Part shown: positions 11,632 through 19,622 of the stretch, in pieces | Layout: the number at the start of each line of letters is the position of its first letter | Position numbering within the stretch: the first letter of the stretch is position 1 | DNA from: a virus | Strand: one strand, 5' to 3' | IMG/VR virus record: IMGVR_UViG_3300027777_000119 | Location: 1-28,034 of that record | DNA length: 28,034 nt | Notes under the pieces: model-generated | Database searches by the model: none | Told to the model about the DNA's origin: nothing | The model's input: only the letters and a program-made list of their open reading frames with translations | Program-made: the position numbers and the translations under genes

Positions 11632-13193
11632 TCGCCCATCGGGTTAGAGGGCGGAATGTCGGCAGCTTGAACGGCATCAAATTTCCTGCCCAGCGCTTCT
11701 TGATTAGCGGGGTCAATAGCTTGTTGGCCCAACATAGCAGCAACTGTTAATGGGACACCAACTCTTCTAGTGGGCGGGAAAGCTGAAGCAAAAGACCCGG
11801 TGGCGCGTAGGGCGTGCAAAATTGCTTTTGAAATGTCTATATCATTAGATGGAAGTCTTAGCTCTTGCGCTAACTGAGCGCCCTGCCCCGCTGCGTCAGC
11901 AAGCGCCAACGGCGGAGATCCGTACTTAACCACTGTGCCAAACGCTTGTCCTACCGGGCTCCTTATCATGCCTTTGAACATATTAGTTACGGCGTCAAGG
12001 CCAGAAGTAGCCTTGGGTATCGGATTGGGAATAGATTGAGTTGGGGGAAGCTGCCTGAGCCCCGGCGCTTGACCGGCTGGTAATTCAGGAGATGGAGGAA
12101 TTGCCGGTACAGGAACAAAACTTTTTTTGACCCCACCGACACCTTCGTCGGGCGTCATGACGCCACCAAACCTTGGGTCTTCAGAAAAGTTACCAAAACC
12201 CATTTGTTTAAGCCGTTCTAAGGCCGCACTGCGTTTATTAACAAGATCATGTACACCGCCAGCGTTGCGAGTCATGTCCGTTGCGTGCAAAGCTTCAATG
12301 TCAGGCAAGCCTGCTGACTTAGCATAGTTGTAAGGCATGGTGCCAGTTTGGCCTTGAGCCATACGGCCAGCGTCTGCTACCCCCATGACTGGCGGTCTGG
12401 CAACGGGTGGCAACCCTCCAGCAGCAGGGGCCACCCCTCCAGCAGCAGGAGCCACGCCACCAAGAGGGGCAGCAGGAGCCGTCGTTATTGGGGACACTTT
12501 GGCCGATGGCCAGCCGCCGCCCTGCCTCCCAGCGGTAAACCCAGCACCAACGCGCCGTGCGCCCGCCTCTAAACCAAGCCCTGCAATTCCTGTTGCGCTT
12601 ACGCCTGCACCAGCACCGGCCCCTATATATTGGGCCATCCGGGTCTCTTGATCGTTTTCTTCGCGTTTGATTCTGGCACGCTCTGGGGCCGAACTTGCGT
12701 CATCAATTGGCTTGGCCGGTACAACTACCATTTCGCTGTCTTGCTCTTTTTTCTTACCGGGAGCTTCCCCTTCAAAAGCGCCGTAACCATTCACGCTTCG
12801 GATATAGTCCTGCGTGCTGGCAGGCAGGTCTCCTCCTGAAAAGAATTTTGAATCAATGCCCGCGTTGTAGCCAATTGTGGCAAGTTTTTGGTCACCCTTA
12901 GTGGCGTCCAATGCCTGTTTCAAATATCGAATCCCTGTGGCAATGTTTTTATCCGGATCGCGCAAATCTTTTTCAGAAGACCCGAGCATTTTCCCAGTCG
13001 ATTGTCTGACCTGCATGATGCCAATTTCTCCAGCACCACCATCTTTTGCATTTGGATTTAAACCGCTTTCTTGATAAGCAATGGCAACAGCCAACCGTGG
13101 GGGCACACCCGCCGCCTTGGCTGCTTTGGCAATCTTTTCGGCGTACTCAACCTGACTTTCGGTCAGCTTGTCCATAAACGATAGGTTTGCCAT
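11616..13193 (-). CDS. Virion lytic transglycosylase (SLT domain)
   Basis: The product has 525 residues. Residues about 12-150 form an SLT-type lytic transglycosylase: AVAIAYQESGLNPNA with catalytic E42, GEIGIMQV, NIATGIRYLKQ and GYNAG. The rest is a long Gly/Ala/Pro-rich part with two GGVAPAA copies and no further domain. The gene ends the late arm, after three large structural-type genes. This suggests a virion protein ejected with DNA that opens a hole in peptidoglycan, as in podoviruses, rather than a holin-dependent endolysin. AAGGA precedes the ATG. It converges with the plus operon. Confidence 0.85.
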   Translation of the reverse strand: MANLSFMDKLTESQVEYAEKIAKAAKAAGVPPRLAVAIAYQESGLNPNAKDGGAGEIGIMQVRQSTGKMLGSSEKDLRDPDKNIATGIRYLKQALDATKGDQKLATIGYNAGIDSKFFSGGDLPASTQDYIRSVNGYGAFEGEAPGKKKEQDSEMVVVPAKPIDDASSAPERARIKREENDQETRMAQYIGAGAGAGVSATGIAGLGLEAGARRVGAGFTAGRQGGGWPSAKVSPITTAPAAPLGGVAPAAGGVAPAAGGLPPVARPPVMGVADAGRMAQGQTGTMPYNYAKSAGLPDIEALHATDMTRNAGGVHDLVNKRSAALERLKQMGFGNFSEDPRFGGVMTPDEGVGGVKKSFVPVPAIPPSPELPAGQAPGLRQLPPTQSIPNPIPKATSGLDAVTNMFKGMIRSPVGQAFGTVVKYGSPPLALADAAGQGAQLAQELRLPSNDIDISKAILHALRATGSFASAFPPTRRVGVPLTVAAMLGQQAIDPANQEALGRKFDAVQAADIPPSNPMGDYFGN

Positions 13194-13202
13194 ATCGGTT
13201 CC

Positions 13203-14831
13203 TTATTGCTTTAGTAATTCGTCTACACGCTTACGGGCACTGGTCAAATCTCTTGGATTTGCTGCCGGTTTCACGGATGGTGTTGACTTCAAGGGCGGGG
13301 CCAACATTGTTTTCCCAGAAATAATTCCCGACAAGCCCTCTCGATACTCGTCATACATTTTATCAAATTCGTCTGAATCCCTGAAGTCTTTGGCAGTCAT
13401 CTTCGATGCGCCGTAAGCCCTATTCAAACGACGATCAAATTGCGCCCGTGCCGTCAAAATGTCAGCCTTCATGCGAATTGATTGTGGCGTATCGCCTACA
13501 GAAATGCCAGCGTTTGACAAAAGATCGCGCTCTCGATCTGAAGTAGCGCCCTTCATCAGCCGTTCTTTGTCCATTGCCATTTGAGTCGCAAGCATCAAGA
13601 ACGTGCGGTATTTGGATTGTTGCTCAGGATTCAAGCCAGCGTTACGCATGACATCCTCAATTGCAGGAACGCCAATGCTAAAGTTGTTTGTGCCAACCCC
13701 CGTCTTTGCCAACAGTGTAATGCCAGAAACAATTTTGTCGTTTGCCAAAATACCAACCATTTTCCCTGCGTCTGGATCACTGGCGAATGTTCTAAAATTG
13801 TTCATGTTCGTAATAACATCATTGGCATCTCTGGAATTTTTACCAAACTCCGCTCGAGCTTCAAGTTCTGTTTTGATGTCTGCTTCGTTAAACCCTTTTG
13901 CTTTTTCCTCTGCGCGGGCTCTTTCCTGAACGGATGGATTTCCAGCAACAAAAGTTTTCACAAGTCGACTGTATTCGGCTGTATTGTTTTTATTTGCCGC
14001 AACAGACAAAGCCATCGCAACATCTGACGGAACCATGTAAGTGCCCGTCATGCCTTGTATTGGCACTTCTTCATACTTAGCACCCGGCGTTGGCTTAAAT
14101 TCACTTGTGTCAAGCCTATAAATTCCGGAAGGGCTTATAACAAACAGTTTCTTCCATTCCTCACGCACATCGTTTTCCAATGCGCCAAGTTGTTTGCCAG
14201 AATTCTGGTTTAGTTTTAAATAGTCTAGTCTAAATTTCTTAAACGCATCCGAATCAAAGGAAGGAATCGCAACGGCAGGTGTGGCAGGAGTTCCAACAGT
14301 AGGCGTGGCAACAGGCGGGAAAGTCGGGGCCGGTGAAACAGTTGGTGCCTCTGCAAGAGTGAGCGCCCCAGCAGCAGGAGGAGTAAGCCCAGACAGTGGG
14401 CCTGCCCCAGTTTTAGCGGCAGGGTTAACAGGGGCAGTTGGTAAACCGCCAACCGCATTGGGATCTTTCAAAGCATTTCTAATCTCTTGGCCCTGCTGCC
14501 GCTGCCGCTGAAGCTGCATCCCCATAGTCGCAAGGGAAAACTGATCCTGCGCGTTCTCTTGCTCTTGCTTGGCCTGCGTCTCTTGACTCTTTGTGTAGTT
14601 CCCTAGCGCGTTACCAAGCGATTCTCCAAAGCCACCCGTTTGAGTTGGCGCAAAGAAACCTGCCGCAGCCGACAACAAAGAAGGGTCGTATGACTTGTTT
14701 TTGCGGGCATCCAGTGATGTCTTCAGCCTGTCGTAGGCATCCTTCATCTCCTGATTAGCCAAGACCGACTCTGGGTCGTCACCAAATGCAATCTGCATTG
14801 GCTGCGTTTTGATTGCTGTTGAGGTAGCCAT
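13203..14831 (-). CDS. Putative internal virion (ejection) protein
   Basis: The product has 542 residues. It is helical and Gln/Lys/Asp-rich around residues 30-115 (QEMKDAYDRLKTSLDARKNK, with heptad-like Gln-rich repeats), then has a Pro/Ala/Thr linker (about 125-190), then a mostly helical C-terminal half. No enzymatic motif is visible. Its place between the lytic transglycosylase and the 373-residue protein, and the podovirus habit of clustering ejection proteins, suggest an internal virion protein. I do not recognise the family, so this is inference from position and composition. Confidence 0.6.
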   Translation of the reverse strand: MATSTAIKTQPMQIAFGDDPESVLANQEMKDAYDRLKTSLDARKNKSYDPSLLSAAAGFFAPTQTGGFGESLGNALGNYTKSQETQAKQEQENAQDQFSLATMGMQLQRQRQQGQEIRNALKDPNAVGGLPTAPVNPAAKTGAGPLSGLTPPAAGALTLAEAPTVSPAPTFPPVATPTVGTPATPAVAIPSFDSDAFKKFRLDYLKLNQNSGKQLGALENDVREEWKKLFVISPSGIYRLDTSEFKPTPGAKYEEVPIQGMTGTYMVPSDVAMALSVAANKNNTAEYSRLVKTFVAGNPSVQERARAEEKAKGFNEADIKTELEARAEFGKNSRDANDVITNMNNFRTFASDPDAGKMVGILANDKIVSGITLLAKTGVGTNNFSIGVPAIEDVMRNAGLNPEQQSKYRTFLMLATQMAMDKERLMKGATSDRERDLLSNAGISVGDTPQSIRMKADILTARAQFDRRLNRAYGASKMTAKDFRDSDEFDKMYDEYREGLSGIISGKTMLAPPLKSTPSVKPAANPRDLTSARKRVDELLKQ

Positions 14832-15952
14832 TAGATTAAATTCCCGTTAGCATCCCATGTCTGCGATCCATCTGGGCTTGTAAAAGTACCGTCTCCATTA
14901 TCTACAAACCCATTAGATACAAAAAAATCACTATAGTCTGTTGTAGTCCCACCACCGCCACCACCACCAGAACTACCGCCACCACCACCAGAACTACCGC
15001 CGCCGCCACCAGAACTACCGCCGCCGCCAGCACCACCACCGCCAGCAGGCGGGCCAAAAATAGATCCATACGTCTTTTTAAGATAGTTAGTTAAATTATC
15101 AGCTACCGTCCCACCTAAACCATCCTTACCTGTCCCAGCCCCAAGAGCCGTCAAAACACCCATGATGTTGGCAAGGTCTGATTGTTTATAAAGGCCAGCC
15201 TTCGGGCCAACAAACTTAGCCTCCTGCGTACCCGGTACGGTAACGCCTTGCAATAGTTTCGCGGCGTTGCCAGCGGCCACCATCGGCTCATTGATAATGC
15301 TCTGCTGGTATGCTTGCTTCTCAGCGCCCGCTTTGGTTAAAGCCCCAGCACCAGTAAGCCCTTCATCTTGCGCCTGCTTTGCCAACGCGCCCTGCGTCTG
15401 TGCGGTTTGGTTCTTCAGCGATGCTTCGTCTAAGGCTGCTTTTTGAGCTTGGGTGTAACCCGCAGAGAGCGCACCGTACTGTTGCCCCGTCAGGTTTGAT
15501 TGGGTGTCGGCCATAGACTGCCCAAGAGCGTTGGCGTAGCGTTGACTGCCAGCACTACCAGATCCAACAAACCCGGCTTGCAATCCGGGCAGGACATTGC
15601 GCTGGTAATTCTGCGCGGACAACCGAGCCATTTCGTTGACTACGTTGTTCGTGTACGGGTTCATCAACGCGCTAATGCGGTTTGGGTCAATACCCTTAGC
15701 CGCCTGATCAGCAGTTGCCGTTGCATTCGTAAGGCCCGGTTTATAAGCGTCAGCCGCCGCAGGTACCGCCGCGTAGCCCTGCGTCTGCAGCGCATCCAGC
15801 CCGGCAATCATGTCCGTAGGCTTTGCGTCCATTGCGGTTTTACCCGCAGCCGCCAAATCCGTCAGGTGGTTGTTGTAATAATCAGGAACCGTATTCGTTG
15901 TTGTGGTTGTCTGCGTAATATCGGGCAGTGCTTCGCCTTGGGTAATTGACAT
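14831..15952 (-). CDS. Putative virion protein with Gly/Ser linker
   Basis: The product has 373 residues. The first 290 are Ala/Gln-rich and helical. Residues about 300-335 are a Gly/Ser linker built from a 7-residue GGGGGSS unit. The last 35 are a small beta-like end (NGFVDNGDGTFTSPDGSQ). No catalytic motif. The ATG at 15952 lies two bases after the TAG of the preceding gene, whose end contains AGGAG as ribosome site. The stop and next start share a base (TAATG). Probably an internal or tail-tip structural protein; the family is not recognised. Confidence 0.6.
   Translation of the reverse strand: MSITQGEALPDITQTTTTTNTVPDYYNNHLTDLAAAGKTAMDAKPTDMIAGLDALQTQGYAAVPAAADAYKPGLTNATATADQAAKGIDPNRISALMNPYTNNVVNEMARLSAQNYQRNVLPGLQAGFVGSGSAGSQRYANALGQSMADTQSNLTGQQYGALSAGYTQAQKAALDEASLKNQTAQTQGALAKQAQDEGLTGAGALTKAGAEKQAYQQSIINEPMVAAGNAAKLLQGVTVPGTQEAKFVGPKAGLYKQSDLANIMGVLTALGAGTGKDGLGGTVADNLTNYLKKTYGSIFGPPAGGGGAGGGGSSGGGGGSSGGGGGSSGGGGGGGTTTDYSDFFVSNGFVDNGDGTFTSPDGSQTWDANGNLI
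14949..15052. repeat. 21-bp in-frame repeat coding GGGGGSS
   Basis: Tandem units of about 21 bases (plus strand CCAGAACTACCGCC plus ACCACCA or variants) encode Gly5-Ser2 linker copies in the 373-residue protein. Unit number could change by slippage and lengthen or shorten the linker without breaking the frame. Confidence 0.6.
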
Positions 15953-15954
15953 TT

Positions 15955-18900
15955 CTAGCTCCTAAACTTTTTAGCGTTGCTCAAATAAGCAAGTGGCGAT
16001 TTCGCGGCAGGCGGCAAATCCTTGGGTGCGGCAGACCGCGAACGTGCCCTGATCGAGTGCATCATGTCGTACAGTTTATCGCTTCCTGCCTTAGTTGAGC
16101 CATTACCCAGTGCAGCCACCACGTCAGCCGGGAACACAAACTCGCCATCCGCAAGCATAGCCGGGATGTCGTCAGACTGTCCATCGCCAGCGCCAGTCAC
16201 CGCATCACCATCTCGAAAATCAACTCGGGCTTTGCCTTCAAAGTTGACCGTGTTCAATCCGCCCCCAGCATACCTGCCGTGTCGGGTAGTCCCTCCAGAG
16301 GCCATCAAGGGTGGAACAAGGCCACCCCGCTTGGACTCGTAAGACATGGTCTCAGGCAGCTTAGAGGACGCAAGCAGGGAGTCAATGTTTGTCTCTTGAC
16401 CGTAAGACCAAGGACTCGATGACTGTGGCGCTGAAGCCTGCTGCGGTGCAACCTGTTGCGCTGGCTGCTGCGGGTTTGCGTATGAGTTTTGCATGACTTC
16501 TTTCGTGTATGCCTCAAGCGGGTTGACATATTCTGTCGTGTTGCCAGTGCCTGTAAAACTAAGTTTTTGATAAGCTGGGTTTGCTTCATTGATTGCAGGC
16601 GTAGTTTTACCGGCAAGTGCCGACAAGGCTGCTGCAACGCCCGCACCCCCAGTAGTAGTTCCACCACCACCAGTAGTTCCACCACCAGTAGTTCCACCAC
16701 CAGTAGTTCCACCACCAGTAGTTCCACCACCAGTAGTTCCACCGGCAGTAGTTCCACCGGCAGTAGTTCCACCGGCAGTAGTTCCACCGGCAGTAGGATC
16801 TGTTGGGCTATAACCTTCATAAGAAGGGTCAGTAGGATCTGTTGGCCTGTAGCCTTCGTAAGAAGGGTCAGTCGGGTCTGTAATAGTTTGCGCGTCATCT
16901 ATAGCTTGTCTGGCTGCAGCATCAATTTCATTTTGTGTAGTCGTATCTTCAGCAGCTTGCGTGTCATCTACAGCCTGTCTTGCTGCAGCATCAATTTCAT
17001 CTTGAGCAGTTGTGTCTTCGGCAGATTGAGTGTCATCTACAGCCTGTCTTGCTGCAGCATCAATTTCATTTTGTGTAGTCGTGTCTTCAAGAGTTTGTGC
17101 GTCATGGGCATCTTGCAAGGCTTGAACTTCAGTCCGATCATTAGTCACTTGACCATTAAATAAATCAATTTGCACCTGATAATCTTGAGATTCTTTGGCA
17201 TCTTGAAGTATCTTTTCATCAAGCGCCTCTTGGGCAACAATGGCGTTAGCTTTTTCTTCTGGAGTCACAGCCTCCATCGTTGCATCATCAATGATTTTTT
17301 GTTGTTTGGCATTGTCTTCTGCGTCCTGCGTTATTTTTGCATCAAGCTCCGCCTGCGTATCGTATGCGTTGGCAGCATCTTGAACAATTTGGTCATTACG
17401 AGCGTCAATTTCATCTTGGCGTGTCTTGGCATCGTCAACAACGCCAGCAGCCGTTACACTAAGGTCATCAGCAGCGGGCTCAATCGTATCCGCCGAGGGA
17501 ACCGCACCAGTGCCAGTAACTGATTCAGGAAGGTCATTGGAAGCAAGCACGGCTTTAACAACATCAACGGGAACCCCAGTCAATGATGCAATGACGCTGG
17601 GGGTCGGATCACCGCCCTTTGCCGCAGTCAGGACAGCATTAACGACTACAGGAGGGATCCCGGCATCTTTAGCCACGCCACCAGCTACGGTGGTCGCAGC
17701 AGATGTTGCAGCGTCACCAAAGTCGCCACCTCGGGCAAGGGTGGACGCCGCCGCCGTAAGATAAGTTGGAGCGCCAACGCTGTTGGCCGCAGTGGCCGCA
17801 CCCGAAATGATTGCATTCATCGGGTCGTTACCAGCCGCCAGTGACGTAACCGTACCAGCCAGTGCCGGGGGAATACCCAACTGCGAGGCCAGAACGCCAG
17901 CAATGCCGTTGGAAAGCCCAGCCAGTGGATCGCCAGTAGTGATCGTTGAGGTGATCATCGGCGTAAGCAGGGTTGGAACCTGCGATACCACGTTAAACGG
18001 TATACCAGCGTCAACCAACGCCTGCATCATCGGTTGGAAAATAGTTGTCTTAGCCGCGTTAATGGCTTGAGTAACGCTTTGCGTGAGGCCAGAGAAAGAG
18101 GAGGCACCTCCAGTACCCGCAACGGCTCCAGTGCCGGCAGCACCCCCCGTACCGGCAGCACCCGTACCAGATACGCTCACATCCCCAGCAGCAGCGCCAA
18201 TGGCATCAGCAGAAGGAAGCCCACCAGTAATGGCTTCAGGAAGCGTTCCAGAGGCAATACCAGCACCTTCAGCACCGGCAGCAACTTCAGGAAAAGCTTC
18301 GGCAACGGCAGCAACACTTTCAGGAATTGTACCAGCAGCAAGGCCACCAAGAATGCTTGACTCTACAGTTCCAGTAGCGGCCAACCCAAGAGCTTCAGGC
18401 GCAATACCAGCCGCCAAGGCTTCAGCCGCGCTGGCATACTGAAGGCCAACCGCAATACTATCTGCCGCAGCCATGCCAGCCCCAGCAACTGTTGTTCCAC
18501 CAGTTCCTATCATGGCAAGTAACTCTGGCGCAAATATAAGCAACCCTGCGCCAACAACTAATCCAAGAATACCCAAGTTACCAAGACCGCCATTGCCAGT
18601 AGTTTGATCGTGGGCAAATGCAGCCTGTGCGTCGCTTTCCCCTTGCCGAACCAACGCAGCATTTTCAGGGATTTTAGTTAAGTCAGCGGGAGGCGGGCTA
18701 CCAAGGACTTCAGCCACATTGTTGTTCATGGCATTAAGGAATTGAAAAGTCAGTTCCTTAATGTTCCACTGATAACCCGGTTGTCCATTAGTGCCCCCGC
18801 CTTGATGTAACCAGCTTGAATAAGCCAAAGCGTCCGGGCTGTAAATCTTACCGGCTAAATCAGGATTCTGTGCAATCTTTGCATCGTAGGCTTTCCACAG

Positions 18901-19350
18901 AACGTCATGCAGTTCCGGGCCGGGGTTGCCTTCCTGATTGTTCTTCCCGTACAGCCACATCATGCTGGGATCGGGCTTGGTCGATGTAGGCGTCCAACCG
19001 GGAGTGTTTGGGTTGATGTTGCTGTAGTCTGGTAAGGGCTCAGTGTACCCGCTTACAATGCCAGCCTTTTGAAGGGCGTCCTTACCTAAAATTGTTGTTA
19101 CGCTTCCGTTTTTAAATTCATATACGGTTCCAACTGGATTGCCATCACCGGCTTGTGAGCCAGTTTTCATCATCCACTGTTGCCCCGTATTTGGATTGTA
19201 AAAGCCAACGTATGGAGATTCAGAGTCTGGTTCGCTGGCAATAACCCCATCAGAATAAATAGGTTTAGCCGCAGTCATCCCAGCAGGAGCCCAAACCTGT
19301 GGGTTAAGGAGTACTTTTCCTACATAATTATTTTGTGTGTCTTCAGCCAT
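15955..19350 (-). CDS. Large repetitive virion protein (1131 aa)
   Basis: The product has 1131 residues. In order: a mixed N-terminal part (1-245); a hydrophobic Gly-rich segment (about 250-277) that could span a membrane; an Ala/Gly region (280-440); four roughly 36-residue helical repeats with GG/GN-DP turns (about 463-607); an acidic coiled-coil region with three 23-residue repeats (about 750-818); two DPTDPSYEGY copies; and nine TAGGT/TGGGT units. The end carries DDIPAMLADGEFVFPADVV, a motif also seen in phage tail and internal proteins. The ATG at 19350 follows AAGG; a TTG two codons earlier is less likely. Probably a DNA-ejection or tail-core protein. Confidence 0.6.
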   Translation of the reverse strand: MAEDTQNNYVGKVLLNPQVWAPAGMTAAKPIYSDGVIASEPDSESPYVGFYNPNTGQQWMMKTGSQAGDGNPVGTVYEFKNGSVTTILGKDALQKAGIVSGYTEPLPDYSNINPNTPGWTPTSTKPDPSMMWLYGKNNQEGNPGPELHDVLWKAYDAKIAQNPDLAGKIYSPDALAYSSWLHQGGGTNGQPGYQWNIKELTFQFLNAMNNNVAEVLGSPPPADLTKIPENAALVRQGESDAQAAFAHDQTTGNGGLGNLGILGLVVGAGLLIFAPELLAMIGTGGTTVAGAGMAAADSIAVGLQYASAAEALAAGIAPEALGLAATGTVESSILGGLAAGTIPESVAAVAEAFPEVAAGAEGAGIASGTLPEAITGGLPSADAIGAAAGDVSVSGTGAAGTGGAAGTGAVAGTGGASSFSGLTQSVTQAINAAKTTIFQPMMQALVDAGIPFNVVSQVPTLLTPMITSTITTGDPLAGLSNGIAGVLASQLGIPPALAGTVTSLAAGNDPMNAIISGAATAANSVGAPTYLTAAASTLARGGDFGDAATSAATTVAGGVAKDAGIPPVVVNAVLTAAKGGDPTPSVIASLTGVPVDVVKAVLASNDLPESVTGTGAVPSADTIEPAADDLSVTAAGVVDDAKTRQDEIDARNDQIVQDAANAYDTQAELDAKITQDAEDNAKQQKIIDDATMEAVTPEEKANAIVAQEALDEKILQDAKESQDYQVQIDLFNGQVTNDRTEVQALQDAHDAQTLEDTTTQNEIDAAARQAVDDTQSAEDTTAQDEIDAAARQAVDDTQAAEDTTTQNEIDAAARQAIDDAQTITDPTDPSYEGYRPTDPTDPSYEGYSPTDPTAGGTTAGGTTAGGTTAGGTTGGGTTGGGTTGGGTTGGGTTGGGGTTTGGAGVAAALSALAGKTTPAINEANPAYQKLSFTGTGNTTEYVNPLEAYTKEVMQNSYANPQQPAQQVAPQQASAPQSSSPWSYGQETNIDSLLASSKLPETMSYESKRGGLVPPLMASGGTTRHGRYAGGGLNTVNFEGKARVDFRDGDAVTGAGDGQSDDIPAMLADGEFVFPADVVAALGNGSTKAGSDKLYDMMHSIRARSRSAAPKDLPPAAKSPLAYLSNAKKFRS
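16656..16795. repeat. 15-bp in-frame tandem repeat coding TAGGT/TGGGT
   Basis: About nine 15-base units in two versions on the plus strand (TTCCACCACCAGTAG and TTCCACCGGCAGTAG) encode a Gly/Thr linker in the 1131-residue protein. The two versions are grouped, which suggests expansion of each type by slippage. Confidence 0.75.
16893..17095. repeat. 69-bp in-frame tandem repeat in coiled-coil region
   Basis: Three copies, with the shared GCTGCAGCATCAATTT at 16913, 16982 and 17051, exactly 69 bases apart. Each encodes a 23-residue acidic unit containing NEIDAAARQAVDD or DEIDAAARQAVDD. Period and composition fit a helical rod. Confidence 0.75.
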
Positions 19351-19361
19351 GATCAATCGCC

Positions 19362-19622
19362 TTACGTTGAAGACACTGCTGGGTTAACGGCTCCAACTAC
19401 GGCCTGCGCCCAATCCATCCAGTTGTCAAAAAACTCAGTTCGGGGCATACCCTCGTTGGTAAACACGTCAATCGCACTTAGACCGTCACCCCAGCGATGC
19501 CAGTCAGTATCCTTGCTCGGGATCTCAAGCTGCTGCGCGGCGTACAGTTCGCACATGAGCGAGGCCCACGATTCAAACGTGTGGCCCCGGGGGTCATAAA
19601 TAATTGAAGGATTAAGGGCCAT
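19362..19622 (-). CDS. Small hypothetical protein between tail genes
   Basis: The product has 86 residues, rich in Trp, Asp and Glu (SKDTDWHRWGDG, FFDNWMDWAQAV) and probably helical. GAGAGG precedes the ATG, which overlaps the end of the 826-residue gene by 11 bases, so it is likely coupled to it. No domain is recognised. It may be a chaperone or minor structural component of the tail (inference from position). Confidence 0.6.
   Translation of the reverse strand: MALNPSIIYDPRGHTFESWASLMCELYAAQQLEIPSKDTDWHRWGDGLSAIDVFTNEGMPRTEFFDNWMDWAQAVVGAVNPAVSST

Noticed and set aside
11633-11653. CGCCC...GGGCG hairpin as terminator at the convergent junction
   Set aside because: The loop is 11 bases and no U tract follows on either strand.
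16489-17163. Ser/Thr-rich plus-strand frame opposite the 1131-residue gene
   Set aside because: Its Ser-Ser-Thr runs are only the reverse reading of the 15-bp repeat. No start signals.
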